DNA from: Sphingomonas sp. JC676
GTDB lineage: Bacteria; Pseudomonadota; Alphaproteobacteria; Sphingomonadales; Sphingomonadaceae
Length of the DNA stretch: 64,000 bases
Assembly: GCF_014489075.1 (NCBI RefSeq)
Contig: NZ_JACTGR010000002.1
Location: forward strand, 248,001 to 312,000
Direction: 5' to 3'
Part shown: in pieces, positions 30,200 through 39,097 of the stretch
How the letters are laid out: every line of letters starts with the position of its first letter
Position numbering within the stretch: position 1 is the first letter of the stretch
Position numbers and translations under genes: made by a program
Notes under the pieces: model-generated
What the model saw: the letters and a program-made list of their open reading frames with translations, nothing else
What the model was told of the DNA's origin: nothing
The model's database searches: none

Positions 30200-31908
30200 T
30201 GGGCGGCCTTTTTTGGGTCGGGTTCCCGCTTGACCAGCGGCATGAGCTCGCTTTCGTCGATGTCGCGATTGCTGTCGGGCGCGACGCCGAGCATCGCCCC
30301 GGTGCGGCTGATGACGCGCGAGACGACCGGGGCGGCGGTCCAGGCGGCGGTGGTGCGGTAAACCCCGATTGCGGGATTAGCCTTGGGTGAGTCGAGCATG
30401 GCAAGCACCACATAGCGCGGCGCGTCGATGGGGAAAGCCGCCGCGAAGGTCGAAACGTTGCGATGCTTGTCGTAACCACCCTCCGCCGCAGCTTCGGCCG
30501 TGCCGGTCTTGCCCGCGACCCGATAACCGGGCGCCTCGCCCTTCCTGCCGGTGCCGCTGAGCACGATTAGCCGCAACAGCTGGCGCATCCGCGCGCTGGT
30601 CGATTCCTTCAGCGCACGACGGCCCGCGGGAGGATGGGCGGGGTCGACCTTCATCATCGTCACCGGCCGCCAGATGCCGCCATTGACGAGCGTGGCATAG
30701 GCATTGGCGAGATGCAGCGGGGTGACCGCGATGCCGTGGCCATAGCCCGCGGTCATCACCGTGATACGGCCCCAGAAACTGGGCCACATGGGCTGGCGGC
30801 CGCTGCCCAGCTCGGTGATGGGCTGTTTGTCGAAGCCGAGCCGGCGGAACATGTCCTGCAATTTCTCGGCGCCCAACTCGTCGACGATCCGCGCCGTGGC
30901 GATGTTCGACGAATAGACCAATGTTTCCGGGATGTTGAGCCAGCGGAACTGCTCGTCGCCCGGGTCGTCATGAACAGCAAAACGGCCAACCTGCAGCGGC
31001 TTGGTCGCATCGAAGCGGCGCGACATCGAGGTGATCGTGCCAGAATCGATCGCCGCCGCGACCGCGATCGGCTTGAAGGTCGAACCCAGCTCGTAGACGC
31101 TCTGCGTCAAATTGTTGCGCGGCACTTCGGTCTGGATCGAATTGGGATTGAAGCTGGGCAGCGAGACCATCGCCAGCACCTCACCCGTATGCACATCGAG
31201 CACCACACCGGCTGCGCCCCGCGCCTGAAGCGCGGTCATCGCGTTGCCGAGTTCGCTCTCCAGTGCAGCCTGGACGCGCGAGTCGAGCGACAATGCGACT
31301 GGCTGACCGCGCCGCGCCGGATCGGTGAGCTGGGCGTCGAGCGCCCGCTCCATCCCGAACTTCCCGCGTCCCTTGTCATCGAGATAGCCGAGCACATGCG
31401 CGGCCATGCCGGACTGGGGATACAGCCGATCGGGTTCGCGCCGGAATTCGATGCCGGGCTGGCCGAGAGCATTCACCGCGCTCACCAGCTCGGGCAGCGC
31501 GCGGCGCTTCAGATAGGCGAAGGTGCCGCCCGAATTGAGGATCGCATAATAATGGCCGGCGGTCTGATCGGGGATCAGCTCCGCAAGCCGCTGCGCGAGC
31601 TGGCCCTTGTCGCCGATCACCTGGTTCGGATGGATCGCGATCGACCATGCATCGATGCTACGCGCGAGCGGCGCGCCGTTGCGATCGACGATATCGCCGC
31701 GCGGCGGAAGCAGACCGGCCGCAACGTCGCGCGCCACCGCCGGCTCGGCCCAGAGCGCGAGCAATGCCAGCTTGGCGATGATCGCAAACATTCCCGCGCC
31801 GAACAGCAGCGACAGGATCATCAGCCGTAATTGGGCAATGGCGACAAGCGCCTGCCGGGCTCCGCCCGTACGACCCTTGCGGGTCGGCGGGGCGACGACG
31901 ACGATCAA
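30196..31908 (-). CDS. ftsI: septal peptidoglycan transpeptidase FtsI (PBP3)
   Basis: 570-residue class B penicillin-binding protein that cross-links septal peptidoglycan with FtsW. Membrane helix about 28-52, pedestal domain with RGDIVDRNGAPLA near 70-83, and a transpeptidase domain with all three active-site motifs: STFK (276-279, nucleophile S276), SSN (333-335) and KTG (467-469). The start is TTG at 31908, inferred because TTGA overlaps the ftsL stop by four bases and no ATG or GTG occurs for about 30 codons. C-terminal tail polar. Confidence 0.94.
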   Translation of the reverse strand: MIVVVAPPTRKGRTGGARQALVAIAQLRLMILSLLFGAGMFAIIAKLALLALWAEPAVARDVAAGLLPPRGDIVDRNGAPLARSIDAWSIAIHPNQVIGDKGQLAQRLAELIPDQTAGHYYAILNSGGTFAYLKRRALPELVSAVNALGQPGIEFRREPDRLYPQSGMAAHVLGYLDDKGRGKFGMERALDAQLTDPARRGQPVALSLDSRVQAALESELGNAMTALQARGAAGVVLDVHTGEVLAMVSLPSFNPNSIQTEVPRNNLTQSVYELGSTFKPIAVAAAIDSGTITSMSRRFDATKPLQVGRFAVHDDPGDEQFRWLNIPETLVYSSNIATARIVDELGAEKLQDMFRRLGFDKQPITELGSGRQPMWPSFWGRITVMTAGYGHGIAVTPLHLANAYATLVNGGIWRPVTMMKVDPAHPPAGRRALKESTSARMRQLLRLIVLSGTGRKGEAPGYRVAGKTGTAEAAAEGGYDKHRNVSTFAAAFPIDAPRYVVLAMLDSPKANPAIGVYRTTAAWTAAPVVSRVISRTGAMLGVAPDSNRDIDESELMPLVKREPDPKKAAQ

Positions 31909-32471
31909 CGCAGTGCCAGCTTCTCGCGCTTTGCCAGCTTTTCGAGATCGTTCACCGTCGACGCGCTCAGCACGCTGCGATCCACCATCGCCACGGTCTT
32001 GCGGTCAGCCCTGTTCATCAGGTTGCGAAGCTCCGAATCCTGCTGGGCAACGCTCTTGCCCGAATCCTTCGCTTGCACCCGATTGGCGTTGGACGCCACC
32101 ACTGCTGCGACAGTCTGGACAGGGCTAGCGCCCGTCGGAACCACCAGAGCGGCGGTCTGCATGGTCGCTTCGGTATCGACCTTGTCCAGATCGGCGAGCT
32201 GCGTTTCGCTTGTGAGATATTGCTGCGGCGCAGGTGCGGCCATCGCCAGCACGTCGCCGTTCCAGCGCTCGATCTGGGCAAGGTTCGCGCGGGTGTTGAA
32301 CTCGGTCTCGAGCCCGCGAATGTCCCTCTGCGCTTGGACGATCGACGCCTCGACCGACTTCAGCCGCGCGCGCTCCGCCGCGCCGTGCGACGTCACCATG
32401 TAGCAAGCCGGTGCCACGATCACGCCGCACAGGAACCAGCCCAATCCCTTGAAGCCCTGAACCGCCATCAT
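31905..32471 (-). CDS. ftsL: FtsL-like divisome protein
   Basis: 188 residues, placed between rsmH and ftsI where ftsL normally sits. One N-terminal hydrophobic segment (about 9-27, [18 protein letters not shown]) is followed by a coiled-coil-like helix ([20 protein letters not shown] to about 70) as in FtsL/DivIC proteins, then a long extra periplasmic part (about 80-188) not usual for FtsL, which is often nearer 100-120 residues. The start overlaps rsmH (ATGA). Function is by position and topology, not by strong sequence motifs. Confidence 0.78.
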   Translation of the reverse strand: MMAVQGFKGLGWFLCGVIVAPACYMVTSHGAAERARLKSVEASIVQAQRDIRGLETEFNTRANLAQIERWNGDVLAMAAPAPQQYLTSETQLADLDKVDTEATMQTAALVVPTGASPVQTVAAVVASNANRVQAKDSGKSVAQQDSELRNLMNRADRKTVAMVDRSVLSASTVNDLEKLAKREKLALR

Positions 32472-33418
32472 CCTGCTCCTTGATCAGACCACGGTGCCGC
32501 GGCGGTCCGCTGCGCCACGCGCAGGGTCGCCGATCGGGCACGTGGGTTACGCGCTACCTCCGCCTCGCCGGGCTTCACGGCCTTGGCTGGCGGCTCAAAA
32601 CTGGGTTCGGCCCGGGGGCCGGTCGCCGGACGGTGGCGCGAGCCCGCGGGCTCGCTGCCGCTGCGCTCCCGGAGGAAGCGCTTGACCATCCGGTCTTCGA
32701 GGCTGTGGAAGGTCACCACCGCGAGCCGCCCGCCGGGCTTGAGCACGCGCTCGGCGGCGGCCAGCCCCTCGGCCAGTTCGTCGAGTTCGCGGTTGATGAA
32801 GATGCGGACTGCCTGGAAGGTGCGGGTCGCCGGATCCTTCTTGTCGTGCGGCTTGTAACCCAGTGCCTTGCGGACGACGTTCGCCAGCTCCGACGTGCGG
32901 CTGAGCGGGCGCGCACGGACGATCGCGCCGGCAACGCGGCGCGAGCGCGGCTCCTCGCCATACTCGTAGAGCACATCGGCGATCTCGGCTTCGTCGGCGG
33001 TGTTGAGCCATTCGGCCGCGGTCACGCCTTCGCCCGCCATCCGCATGTCGAGCGGACCGTCGGACTGGAACGAGAAGCCCCGATCGGCCTGGTCGAGCTG
33101 CATCGACGACACGCCGATATCCATCGTCACGCCGTCGACGGGCACGAAACCGCGGCGGACGAGTTCGCTTTCCATCTGGCTGAACGGCGCCTCGATCAGG
33201 GTCAGCCGTCCACCCGAGGACGCCACCAGAGTTTGGCCGCCCTCGATCGCACGGGGGTCGCGATCGAAGGCGGCCACCTCGGCACCCCGCTCGAGGATGG
33301 CGTCGGTGTAGCCGCCCGCTCCGAAGGTGCAGTCGACATGGCGCTCGCCGGGCACGATGGCGAGCGCGTCGACCACTTCGTCGAGCAGCACGGGGATGTG
33401 GGGAGCTTCGCCGGTCAC
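32468..33418 (-). CDS. rsmH: 16S rRNA (cytosine1402-N4)-methyltransferase RsmH
   Basis: 316-residue SAM-dependent methyltransferase (formerly MraW) modifying C1402 in the ribosomal decoding centre. Motifs: [13 protein letters not shown] at the start, the SAM loop [23 protein letters not shown], and [16 protein letters not shown]. The C-terminus [22 protein letters not shown] is diagnostic. The start is GTG at 33418, overlapping the mraZ stop (GTGA); the frame is open 44 codons further upstream inside mraZ. Confidence 0.96.
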   Translation of the reverse strand: MTGEAPHIPVLLDEVVDALAIVPGERHVDCTFGAGGYTDAILERGAEVAAFDRDPRAIEGGQTLVASSGGRLTLIEAPFSQMESELVRRGFVPVDGVTMDIGVSSMQLDQADRGFSFQSDGPLDMRMAGEGVTAAEWLNTADEAEIADVLYEYGEEPRSRRVAGAIVRARPLSRTSELANVVRKALGYKPHDKKDPATRTFQAVRIFINRELDELAEGLAAAERVLKPGGRLAVVTFHSLEDRMVKRFLRERSGSEPAGSRHRPATGPRAEPSFEPPAKAVKPGEAEVARNPRARSATLRVAQRTAAAPWSDQGAG

Positions 33419-33900
33419 AGCGTCACGCCCTTGGACTGGCAGAGGAATTCGCAGATCTCGCGCAGCGCCGGATCGGCGTTGGGATCGGCCAGCAGCACTT
33501 CGGGCGCCCAGACCTCGAATGTCTCGCCGGCGCCGCTGAAGAACGCCCATTTGCCGATCTTCGCCTTGGCCTTGAAGAAGGGCGGAATCACGAAGCGGCC
33601 GCTGTCGTCGAACGGCGCCTTCTCGACCAGGCCGAAGGCACGGCGCTTGGCGCGACTGTCGCCCTCCTGGCCCTGATCGGCTGCGATCTGCTCGCGGCGA
33701 TCGATGCGCTCGTATTTTTCCTTCGACCAGCCGGCATCATGCGCGGAGAGGCACGGATCTGCCGCATGCATGCCGATGACGATCTGGCGGGTGTCGGAAT
33801 TGCGCTCGGCGGCGGCGCGCAGGTCTGCGGGAATAGCGACCCGACCCTTCTGGTCGACCGCCTGAAGCGCAAAGCCTTCGAAGAGCTCCCGATCCGCCAC
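33415..33900 (-). CDS. mraZ: transcriptional regulator MraZ
   Basis: 161 residues with two SpoVT-AbrB-type swapped-hairpin repeats (about 8-60 [19 protein letters not shown], and about 85-130 [20 protein letters not shown]). MraZ is the DNA-binding repressor of the dcw operon it heads, and binds short G-rich direct repeats upstream. The start GTG at 33900 is chosen because homology begins at [18 protein letters not shown] at 33945 in the same frame is possible. The insertion between repeats ([15 protein letters not shown]) is longer than in E. coli MraZ. Confidence 0.9.
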   Translation of the reverse strand: MADRELFEGFALQAVDQKGRVAIPADLRAAAERNSDTRQIVIGMHAADPCLSAHDAGWSKEKYERIDRREQIAADQGQEGDSRAKRRAFGLVEKAPFDDSGRFVIPPFFKAKAKIGKWAFFSGAGETFEVWAPEVLLADPNADPALREICEFLCQSKGVTL

Positions 33901-34026
33901 TTGCCCAAACCCCAATGGGCACGACCCTCCCGTCTCCGGAATCACGCCTTCGCGGCGCCCCGGTACTCGACTCGAGGAAAGGGAATCGTGCCCCCCTTAA
34001 CCAGCTTGTTTAATCACAAACCGGTC

Positions 34027-34061
34027 GGGGATACAACGGGTGAATCGGGGATTGAGCGGGT
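34027..34061 (-). promoter_or_regulatory. candidate MraZ-box array
   Basis: GGG triplets at 34028-34030, 34038-34040, 34048-34050 and 34058-34060 on the plus strand are spaced exactly 10 bases apart, in the form gGGGa-N5-cGGGt-N5-gGGGa-N5-cGGGt. MraZ in E. coli recognises TGGGN repeats with 5-base spacers, so the spacing matches, but the first base is not T and the G-rich strand here is opposite to the coding strand. The array lies between the candidate -10 and mraZ. Confidence 0.55.
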
Positions 34062-34108
34062 ATTTGCCCCACTCGACGCCAATTTCGAAGAATGTTTACT
34101 TTATAATC

Positions 34109-34114
34109 ATTATA
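34109..34114 (-). promoter_or_regulatory. candidate -10 element for the dcw operon
   Basis: TATAAT reads on the minus strand about 210 bases before the mraZ start. No good -35 hexamer is seen 16-18 bases upstream (GAGGCT is the nearest). A LexA-like AAAC-N7-GAAC occupies 34130-34116, in the spacer. Weak by itself. Confidence 0.35.
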
Positions 34115-34389
34115 TGTTCTACGTTTGTTTTAGCCTCTCTTGGGCGGATCTGGGCGTTTTAGGTGTAATTCCTGAGCTGGTGGGGCCAAATCCCGGCGCA
34201 CGCCCTGAAAACGAGCTTTGAGGCGCCGGTTCCCGATTTCTCCACCGCTGCGACAGCGGGACATGCGGCGCGGCGAACCTCGCCCAGACTCCACAAACCG
34301 CGAAAACCCTGCAAATCGGCGCAGATATCGGGTCGATCCGGTTGCGCGTCACCCTCAACCGAGTCCATTCAGGACGCGAATCAAAAGAC

Positions 34390-34725
34390 TTAGTTCGGCG
34401 CTTCGCCGCGCTTCCGCGCCTCTTCGCGCCGCGCGATCTCGGCTGCGTTGACGGCTTCGGTGGACTCGGTGCTGGGCGCAACGCCCAGTTCGGCGAGCGG
34501 CTCATCCTTGTTCTTTTCGAGTACGCTTTCGGTGCCGCCCTCGGAAAGATTGGCCACTACCGAGGCGTTGGATGCGCCGATCGCGGAGACCGGCCGTTCG
34601 CGATTTGCGGAGGAAAAGACCACGCTCACGATTCCGATCAGCACCAACACGATCGCTAGACCGGTCATGCCGACGCGAATTCTCTGCATCGCCTGGGCAG
34701 AGTCTTGGTGCGATCCCGACTTCAT
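34390..34725 (-). CDS. small single-pass membrane protein, unknown function
   Basis: 111 residues from ATG 34725 (MKSGSHQDSAQAMQRIRVGM). One transmembrane helix (about 18-38, GMTGLAIVLVLIGIVSVVFS), then a polar, glutamate-rich external part with ESTEAVNAAEIARREEARKR at the end. The frame is open upstream but runs into the cysK gene and lacks plausible protein character. ATG at 34689 (MQRIRVGM) is an alternative start. It lies 50 bases downstream of cysK on the same strand. Not recognised. Confidence 0.6.
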   Translation of the reverse strand: MKSGSHQDSAQAMQRIRVGMTGLAIVLVLIGIVSVVFSSANRERPVSAIGASNASVVANLSEGGTESVLEKNKDEPLAELGVAPSTESTEAVNAAEIARREEARKRGEAPN

Positions 34726-34775
34726 ACCTGTGGCATAAATGTAACGGGTTATCGCTAACTTGTCGAGCGACAGGA

Positions 34776-35768
34776 TCAGCCGTGCGCGAGCCAGGGCAGA
34801 ACGGGCAGTCCCTTCGCCTTTAGCCACTCGCCATTGTACAACGTCGAGAGATAGCGAAAGCCGGTGTCGCACAGGATCGTCGCGATGCGCTTGCCGGGAC
34901 CCAACTCGCGCGCGAGCCGCACCGCACCCGCGACATTGATGCCCGAGGAAAGCCCCAGGCACAGACCCTCCTCTGACAGAAGCCGGCGGACCCACTCCAT
35001 CCCCTCTTCGTCAGAGATTCGGAACTGCGTGTCGACCGGCGCGCCCTCTAGATTGGCGGTAATGCGCCCCTGCCCGATGCCTTCGGCGACCGAAGAGCCC
35101 TCGGATTTGAGTTCCCCGCATGCATAATATTCGTACAGCGCCGCGCCATAAGGATCGCTGAGGGCGATGCAGACTTGCTCGTCCTTGGCCTTCAGACCCA
35201 ACCCAACGCCCGCGAAGGTGCCGCCGGTGCCCACCGAGCAGGTGAATCCGTCGATCCGCCCGTCCATCTGCGCCCAGATCTCTTCGGCGGTGCCGACGAT
35301 ATGCGCACGGCGATTGGCGATATTGTCGAACTGGTTGGCCCAGATCGCGTTCGGCGTCTCTTCGGCGATGCGGCGCGAGGTGTGGATGAAATGGCCCGGG
35401 TTCGAATAGGGTGCGGCGGGCACCAGCACCAGCTCGGCGCCCAGAGCACGCAGCGTGTCCATCTTCTCGCGCGACTGGGTTTCCGGCATGACGATGATGG
35501 TCTTGTAGCCCTTGGCATTGGCGACCAGCGCCAAGCCGATGCCGGTATTGCCGGCGGTACCCTCGACGATCGTCCCACCGGGCTGAATCGTGCCGCGCTC
35601 CTCGGCGTCCTGGACGATGAACAGCGCCGCGCGGTCCTTCACCGAGGCGCCGGGATTGGCGAATTCGCACTTGCCGAAGATGTCGCAGCCAGTGGCCTCG
35701 CTCGGGCCTTTCAGTCGCACCATCGGCGTGTTGCCGATCAGGGCCAGCGTGTCGGGGGTCGCATGCAT
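34776..35768 (-). CDS. cysK: cysteine synthase A (O-acetylserine sulfhydrylase)
   Basis: 330-residue PLP enzyme that makes cysteine from O-acetylserine and sulfide. The substrate loop GNTPMVRL (12-19) and the PLP lysine K44 in NPGASVKDRAA are intact, as is the phosphate loop GTAGNTGIGLA. The C-terminus ATILCDTGFRYLSTLYN is the form common in alphaproteobacteria. The start is the ATG at 35768; the longer frame adds 12 residues without homology. It is divergent from the methyltransferase gene. Confidence 0.93.
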   Translation of the reverse strand: MHATPDTLALIGNTPMVRLKGPSEATGCDIFGKCEFANPGASVKDRAALFIVQDAEERGTIQPGGTIVEGTAGNTGIGLALVANAKGYKTIIVMPETQSREKMDTLRALGAELVLVPAAPYSNPGHFIHTSRRIAEETPNAIWANQFDNIANRRAHIVGTAEEIWAQMDGRIDGFTCSVGTGGTFAGVGLGLKAKDEQVCIALSDPYGAALYEYYACGELKSEGSSVAEGIGQGRITANLEGAPVDTQFRISDEEGMEWVRRLLSEEGLCLGLSSGINVAGAVRLARELGPGKRIATILCDTGFRYLSTLYNGEWLKAKGLPVLPWLAHG

Positions 35769-35942
35769 GGCCGCTAGATAGGGGCGCAAAGGCACCCGCG
35801 GCAAGCAAGGGCTGATAGGCCGATGCGAAGCTCGAATTGGGGACTTTATGGAAACGCTATGCCGGCGGGCACAATCCCTCTCGAAGCTTTACGCGCGGCT
35901 CCCCTAATTCCAATCTCGCAAACAATGTTGGAGAAACACGGG

Positions 35943-36410
35943 ATGACACCGCATTTCAGCCTGACCGGCCTGTTCCGGTCGGCGCGCACCGCGGACGATT
36001 CCGACGACCCAGGGCAGGGTCCGAGCACTGCCCAGATCGCCTCCAGGCTCGCCGAATGGCGACACCGGGGCCATCGCTCGATCCGTATCCTCGATCTCGC
36101 ATGCGGCAATGGTGATCGACTGCTGCGTGCCGCCGCCCGAGCCCGCGAGCTCGGCTTCGTGTCCGTCGAAGGACGCGGCGTCGATCCCTCCCCCGGCTGC
36201 ATCCGCCATGCCCGCCACCGCGCCGAAACGGAGGCGCATCCCAGCACCAGCCTGGTCTTCGAAATCGGCGAACCCATCACCGCGCTTGCCGCCGAGCATG
36301 ATGGCGCAGCGGACCTGATCCTGCTCTCCGAAGCGCGTCCCTACCCGTGCAGCCCGCTGGGCGCCGCGCTCGATCGCGTGAATGCGGGCTTCGTCCTCAC
36401 CGCTTGCTGA
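35943..36410 (+). CDS. small class I SAM-dependent methyltransferase-like protein
   Basis: 155 residues from ATG 35943, preceded by GGAG nine bases upstream; an earlier ATG at 35925 is possible. Motif I is clear (RILDLACGNGDRLL), followed by an acidic second strand (GRGVDPSP) and LVFEIGEPI, the SAM-binding half of a Rossmann fold. The chain ends soon after the fourth strand (DLILLSEARPYP), so the domain looks shortened at the C-terminus. Substrate unknown. Convergent with the Mpo1-like gene, with adjoining stops. Confidence 0.65.
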   Translation: MTPHFSLTGLFRSARTADDSDDPGQGPSTAQIASRLAEWRHRGHRSIRILDLACGNGDRLLRAAARARELGFVSVEGRGVDPSPGCIRHARHRAETEAHPSTSLVFEIGEPITALAAEHDGAADLILLSEARPYPCSPLGAALDRVNAGFVLTAC

Positions 36411-36740
36411 TCAGCGCGCAACCCCGGCGCGTGCGAGATGCGGCCCCAGCCTTCCGGTGATCCACAGGAAAAACATCCGGTAATCCGAGAAGAGCGACCA
36501 GAGCGGATAGGTGAAGGTCGCCGGCCGGTTCTTCTCGACGCCGAAATGCGCACCCCAGGCGAACCCATATCCGGCGAGCGGCAGCAATGCCCACCACCAG
36601 CCGCCCGACCGGATCGCGACGATTAGGAACACGAGGGTCAGCGCGGTGCCAATATAGTGCAGCGTCCGCGTGCCGGGCTTGGCGTGCTCCTGGAGATAAT
36701 AGGGCCAGAAGTCGCGGTATCGGGTGATGGTGCGCGCCAT
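36411..36740 (-). CDS. Mpo1-like (DUF962) membrane protein
   Basis: 109 residues with the DUF962 pattern: [21 protein letters not shown] near the N-terminus, two or three hydrophobic segments (about 27-45 and 47-65), [18 protein letters not shown], and a C-terminal [17 protein letters not shown]. Yeast Mpo1 is a dioxygenase acting on 2-hydroxy fatty acids from sphingolipid-type bases, with histidines (here LHYIG and GAHFG) binding iron. A similar role in a sphingolipid-making sphingomonad is attractive but only inferred. Confidence 0.85.
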   Translation of the reverse strand: MARTITRYRDFWPYYLQEHAKPGTRTLHYIGTALTLVFLIVAIRSGGWWWALLPLAGYGFAWGAHFGVEKNRPATFTYPLWSLFSDYRMFFLWITGRLGPHLARAGVAR

Positions 36741-36762
36741 TTGGAGAAGCTATCGCAAGCCG

Positions 36763-37263
36763 ATGGAGCCACGCAAGCACAGCTTCCCGCCCGTCGTCGA
36801 CAACGATACTCGCCTGCTTGTGCTGGGATCGCTGCCCGGCCAGCGCTCGCTCGCCGAGCGGCGCTATTATGCCCACCCGCAGAACCAGTTCTGGCGGCTG
36901 ATCTCGTCCGCCGCGGGCCGGGACCTGGCGGCCCTTCCCTACGAAGATCGCCTCGCTGCACTGTGCGACGCGCATATCGGGCTATGGGACGTGGTGGCCA
37001 GCGCTACGCGACAGGGCAGCACCGATGCGGCGATGCGCAACATCGAGCGACACGATCTCGCAGCGCTGGCCGCTACCCTGCCCCGGCTGCGCGCGATCGC
37101 CTTCAACGGCGGCACCGCGCTTCGCCACGGCGTGAAGCAACTGGGCCCGGCAGCCGCGAACTACGCGATCGTCGCCCTGCCCTCGAGCAGCCCGCTCCAT
37201 ACGGTCGGTCTCGCAACGAAGCTGCCTGCCTGGGAGGCGCTGCGCATCCATCTGACGGGCTGA
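36763..37263 (+). CDS. uracil/hypoxanthine-DNA glycosylase family protein
   Basis: 166 residues from ATG 36763 (EPRKHSFPPVVDNDTRLLVL). The pattern LVLGSLPGQRSLAERRYYAH, PQNQFWRLI, GLWDVVASATRQGS and the C-terminal LPSSSPLHT match the HDG-type (family 6) members of the uracil-DNA glycosylase superfamily, which remove deaminated adenine (hypoxanthine) from DNA. Divergent from the Mpo1-like gene with a 22-base gap. The enzyme specificity is by family resemblance only. The open frame begins 13 codons earlier, but that part overlaps the divergent gene. Confidence 0.82.
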   Translation: MEPRKHSFPPVVDNDTRLLVLGSLPGQRSLAERRYYAHPQNQFWRLISSAAGRDLAALPYEDRLAALCDAHIGLWDVVASATRQGSTDAAMRNIERHDLAALAATLPRLRAIAFNGGTALRHGVKQLGPAAANYAIVALPSSSPLHTVGLATKLPAWEALRIHLTG

Positions 37264-37355
37264 ATCCATATTCCTACTGATTGAGTAGGTTTTTCTTGCC
37301 GGCTCCGCCTTATTCGTGCCACAATTACGGCGAGATTAAGGCAGGAGAGAATGCA

Positions 37356-38948
37356 ATGCGCGTCAAGTCCCTGATTTCTAGTGCAATTGCCGCCGCCATG
37401 CTGGCGGGGTGCAGCGATGGACAAAGCGGCCCTGACGGGACGCCCAGCTATGAAGTAACCACCGATTCGATGTTCGACGGCGTGCCGCCGGCGGAGAGCG
37501 CGGAGAAATACAAAGCGAACGACGTCTCGCCGGTCCGCGCGGTAGCCGAAGCGCCCGTTTCCACCTTCGCGGTCGATGTCGATACCGCCGCTTATGCCAA
37601 TGTCCGTCGCTTCCTGAACCAGGGCCAGCTTCCGCCTAAGGATGCAGTGCGCTCCGAAGAGCTCGTCAATTATTTCCGCTACAATTATCCGTTGCCCGGG
37701 GATCGCGGCGCGCCGTTCAGCATCACCACCGATGTCGCGCAGACGCCGTGGAACCCGGACACCCGCCTGCTCCGCGTCGGGCTGCGCGGCTATGACCTTG
37801 CCCGCAGCGAGCGCCCGCCGGCAAACCTCGTCTTCCTGGTCGACGTCTCAGGATCGATGGACGAGCCCGACAAGCTGCCGTTGGTCAAATCGGCGCTGGC
37901 GATGCTGGCGGACAATCTGCGGCGGCAGGATAGCGTCTCGATCGTCGTCTATGCAGGCGCGGCGGGGCTGGTGCTGCCGCCGACCAACGACCCGCGGCTG
38001 ATCAAGGCCGCGCTGGACGGTCTCCAGGCCGGCGGATCGACCGCCGGCGGCGAAGGCATCCAGCTCGCTTATGCCACCGCGCGCGCCACTTTCCGCCCAG
38101 AAGGCATCAACCGCGTGATCCTGGCCACCGACGGCGACTTCAATGTCGGCATCACCGACCAGAAGCAGCTCGAGGAGCTGATCGAGCAGAACCGCGATGA
38201 CGGCATCACGCTCACTACGCTCGGCTTCGGCCAGGGCAATCTCAACGACGCGATGATGGAGTCGGTCGCCGACAAGGGAAACGGCAACTACGCCTATATC
38301 GACAGCGCATCGGAAGCGCGGAAGGTGCTGGACGAGGAGCTTTCCTCCACGCTCTTCACGATCGCCAAGGACGTGAAGGTTCAGGTCGAGTTCAATCCGA
38401 CCCAAGTCAGCCAGTATCGCCTGATCGGCTATGAGAACCGCGCGCTGAAAGAAGAGGATTTCGCCGACGACAAGGTCGATGCGGGCGATATCGGCGCAGG
38501 GCACCAGGTGACGGCGATCTACGAGATCGTACCCGCGGGCGCCAAGGGCTGGTTCCCTGAGCGCCGCTATGCAGGCAACCAGCGCGGCGCCCGCCTGTCC
38601 GATGCCGGCGGCGACGAGCTCGCCACGGTGAAACTGCGTTACAAGCTGCCCAATGGCGACACGTCCCGCCTAATCGAACGACCGGTTCAGGCCTCGCTGC
38701 TCCGCGCCGCACCCTTCCCCACCGGCGACATGGCGTTCGCCGTCTCGGTCGCGGGCTTCGCGCAGAAGCTGCGTGGCGACACGCTGCTAGGCGACTGGGG
38801 CTATGCCGATATCCGCCGGCTGGCGGGTACCCAATGGGGCTTCGGCAGTCAGGCCTATTGGCGCCAGGAGTTCCTGAGTCTGGTCGATCTCGCCCAATCC
38901 CGAAGCCGCATCGCCCGAACCACGGCCGAGGGAGCGCGACCGCTCTAG
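37356..38948 (+). CDS. YfbK-like von Willebrand factor A lipoprotein
   Basis: 530 residues from ATG 37356, with AGGAG 10-14 bases upstream. Lipoprotein signal (MLAGC, lipidated Cys19). An N-terminal module (about 70-125, STFAVDVDTAAYANVRRFLN) precedes a VWA domain with a complete metal-ion site beginning DVSGS (163-167). The C-terminal region (about 335-530) is the DUF3520-type module. Such proteins are periplasm-facing; the role is not established. The stop is followed by a perfect hairpin. Confidence 0.9.
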   Translation: MRVKSLISSAIAAAMLAGCSDGQSGPDGTPSYEVTTDSMFDGVPPAESAEKYKANDVSPVRAVAEAPVSTFAVDVDTAAYANVRRFLNQGQLPPKDAVRSEELVNYFRYNYPLPGDRGAPFSITTDVAQTPWNPDTRLLRVGLRGYDLARSERPPANLVFLVDVSGSMDEPDKLPLVKSALAMLADNLRRQDSVSIVVYAGAAGLVLPPTNDPRLIKAALDGLQAGGSTAGGEGIQLAYATARATFRPEGINRVILATDGDFNVGITDQKQLEELIEQNRDDGITLTTLGFGQGNLNDAMMESVADKGNGNYAYIDSASEARKVLDEELSSTLFTIAKDVKVQVEFNPTQVSQYRLIGYENRALKEEDFADDKVDAGDIGAGHQVTAIYEIVPAGAKGWFPERRYAGNQRGARLSDAGGDELATVKLRYKLPNGDTSRLIERPVQASLLRAAPFPTGDMAFAVSVAGFAQKLRGDTLLGDWGYADIRRLAGTQWGFGSQAYWRQEFLSLVDLAQSRSRIARTTAEGARPL

Positions 38949-38960
38949 GGTGCGGCGCGC

Positions 38961-38995
38961 GGGACCGGCGGCGATCCGGCGCCGCCGGTCCCTTT
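38961..38995 (+). terminator. terminator after the VWA gene
   Basis: A perfect 13-base GC stem (GGGACCGGCGGCG and CGCCGCCGGTCCC) with a 6-base loop is followed by TTT. It separates the VWA gene from the sensor kinase gene. The short T run makes efficiency uncertain. Confidence 0.7.
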
Positions 38996-39097
38996 CGCAG
39001 GAGGTCTATACCCCTTCATACCCACCGCCCGGGACAAATACGGACTTTCGTTGTTGCGCCTGCGAACATAGATTTTGCTCGGAGAAGCAGACTTGAA

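Larger units (their letters stand above)
33901..34389. promoter_or_regulatory. 489-base control region upstream of the dcw cluster
   Basis: No convincing gene lies here. On the minus strand a TATAAT -10-like hexamer sits at 34114-34109, a LexA-like half-match overlaps the spacer just upstream, and four GGG elements follow inside the presumed leader, about 160-130 bases before the mraZ start. The rest (34140-34389) is GC-rich with several potential stems and short open frames that look like shadows. I checked for the RNase P RNA core motif and did not see it. Confidence 0.5.

Noticed and set aside
34112..34219. 35-codon plus-strand frame (MFYVCFSLSWADLGVLGV..)
   Set aside because: No ribosome site, no conservation evidence and it lies in the dcw control region; kept only as a note.
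33901..34389. RNase P RNA or tmRNA upstream of mraZ
   Set aside because: The conserved RNase P core (GAGGAAAGTCC type) and tmRNA tag/acceptor features were not seen on either strand.
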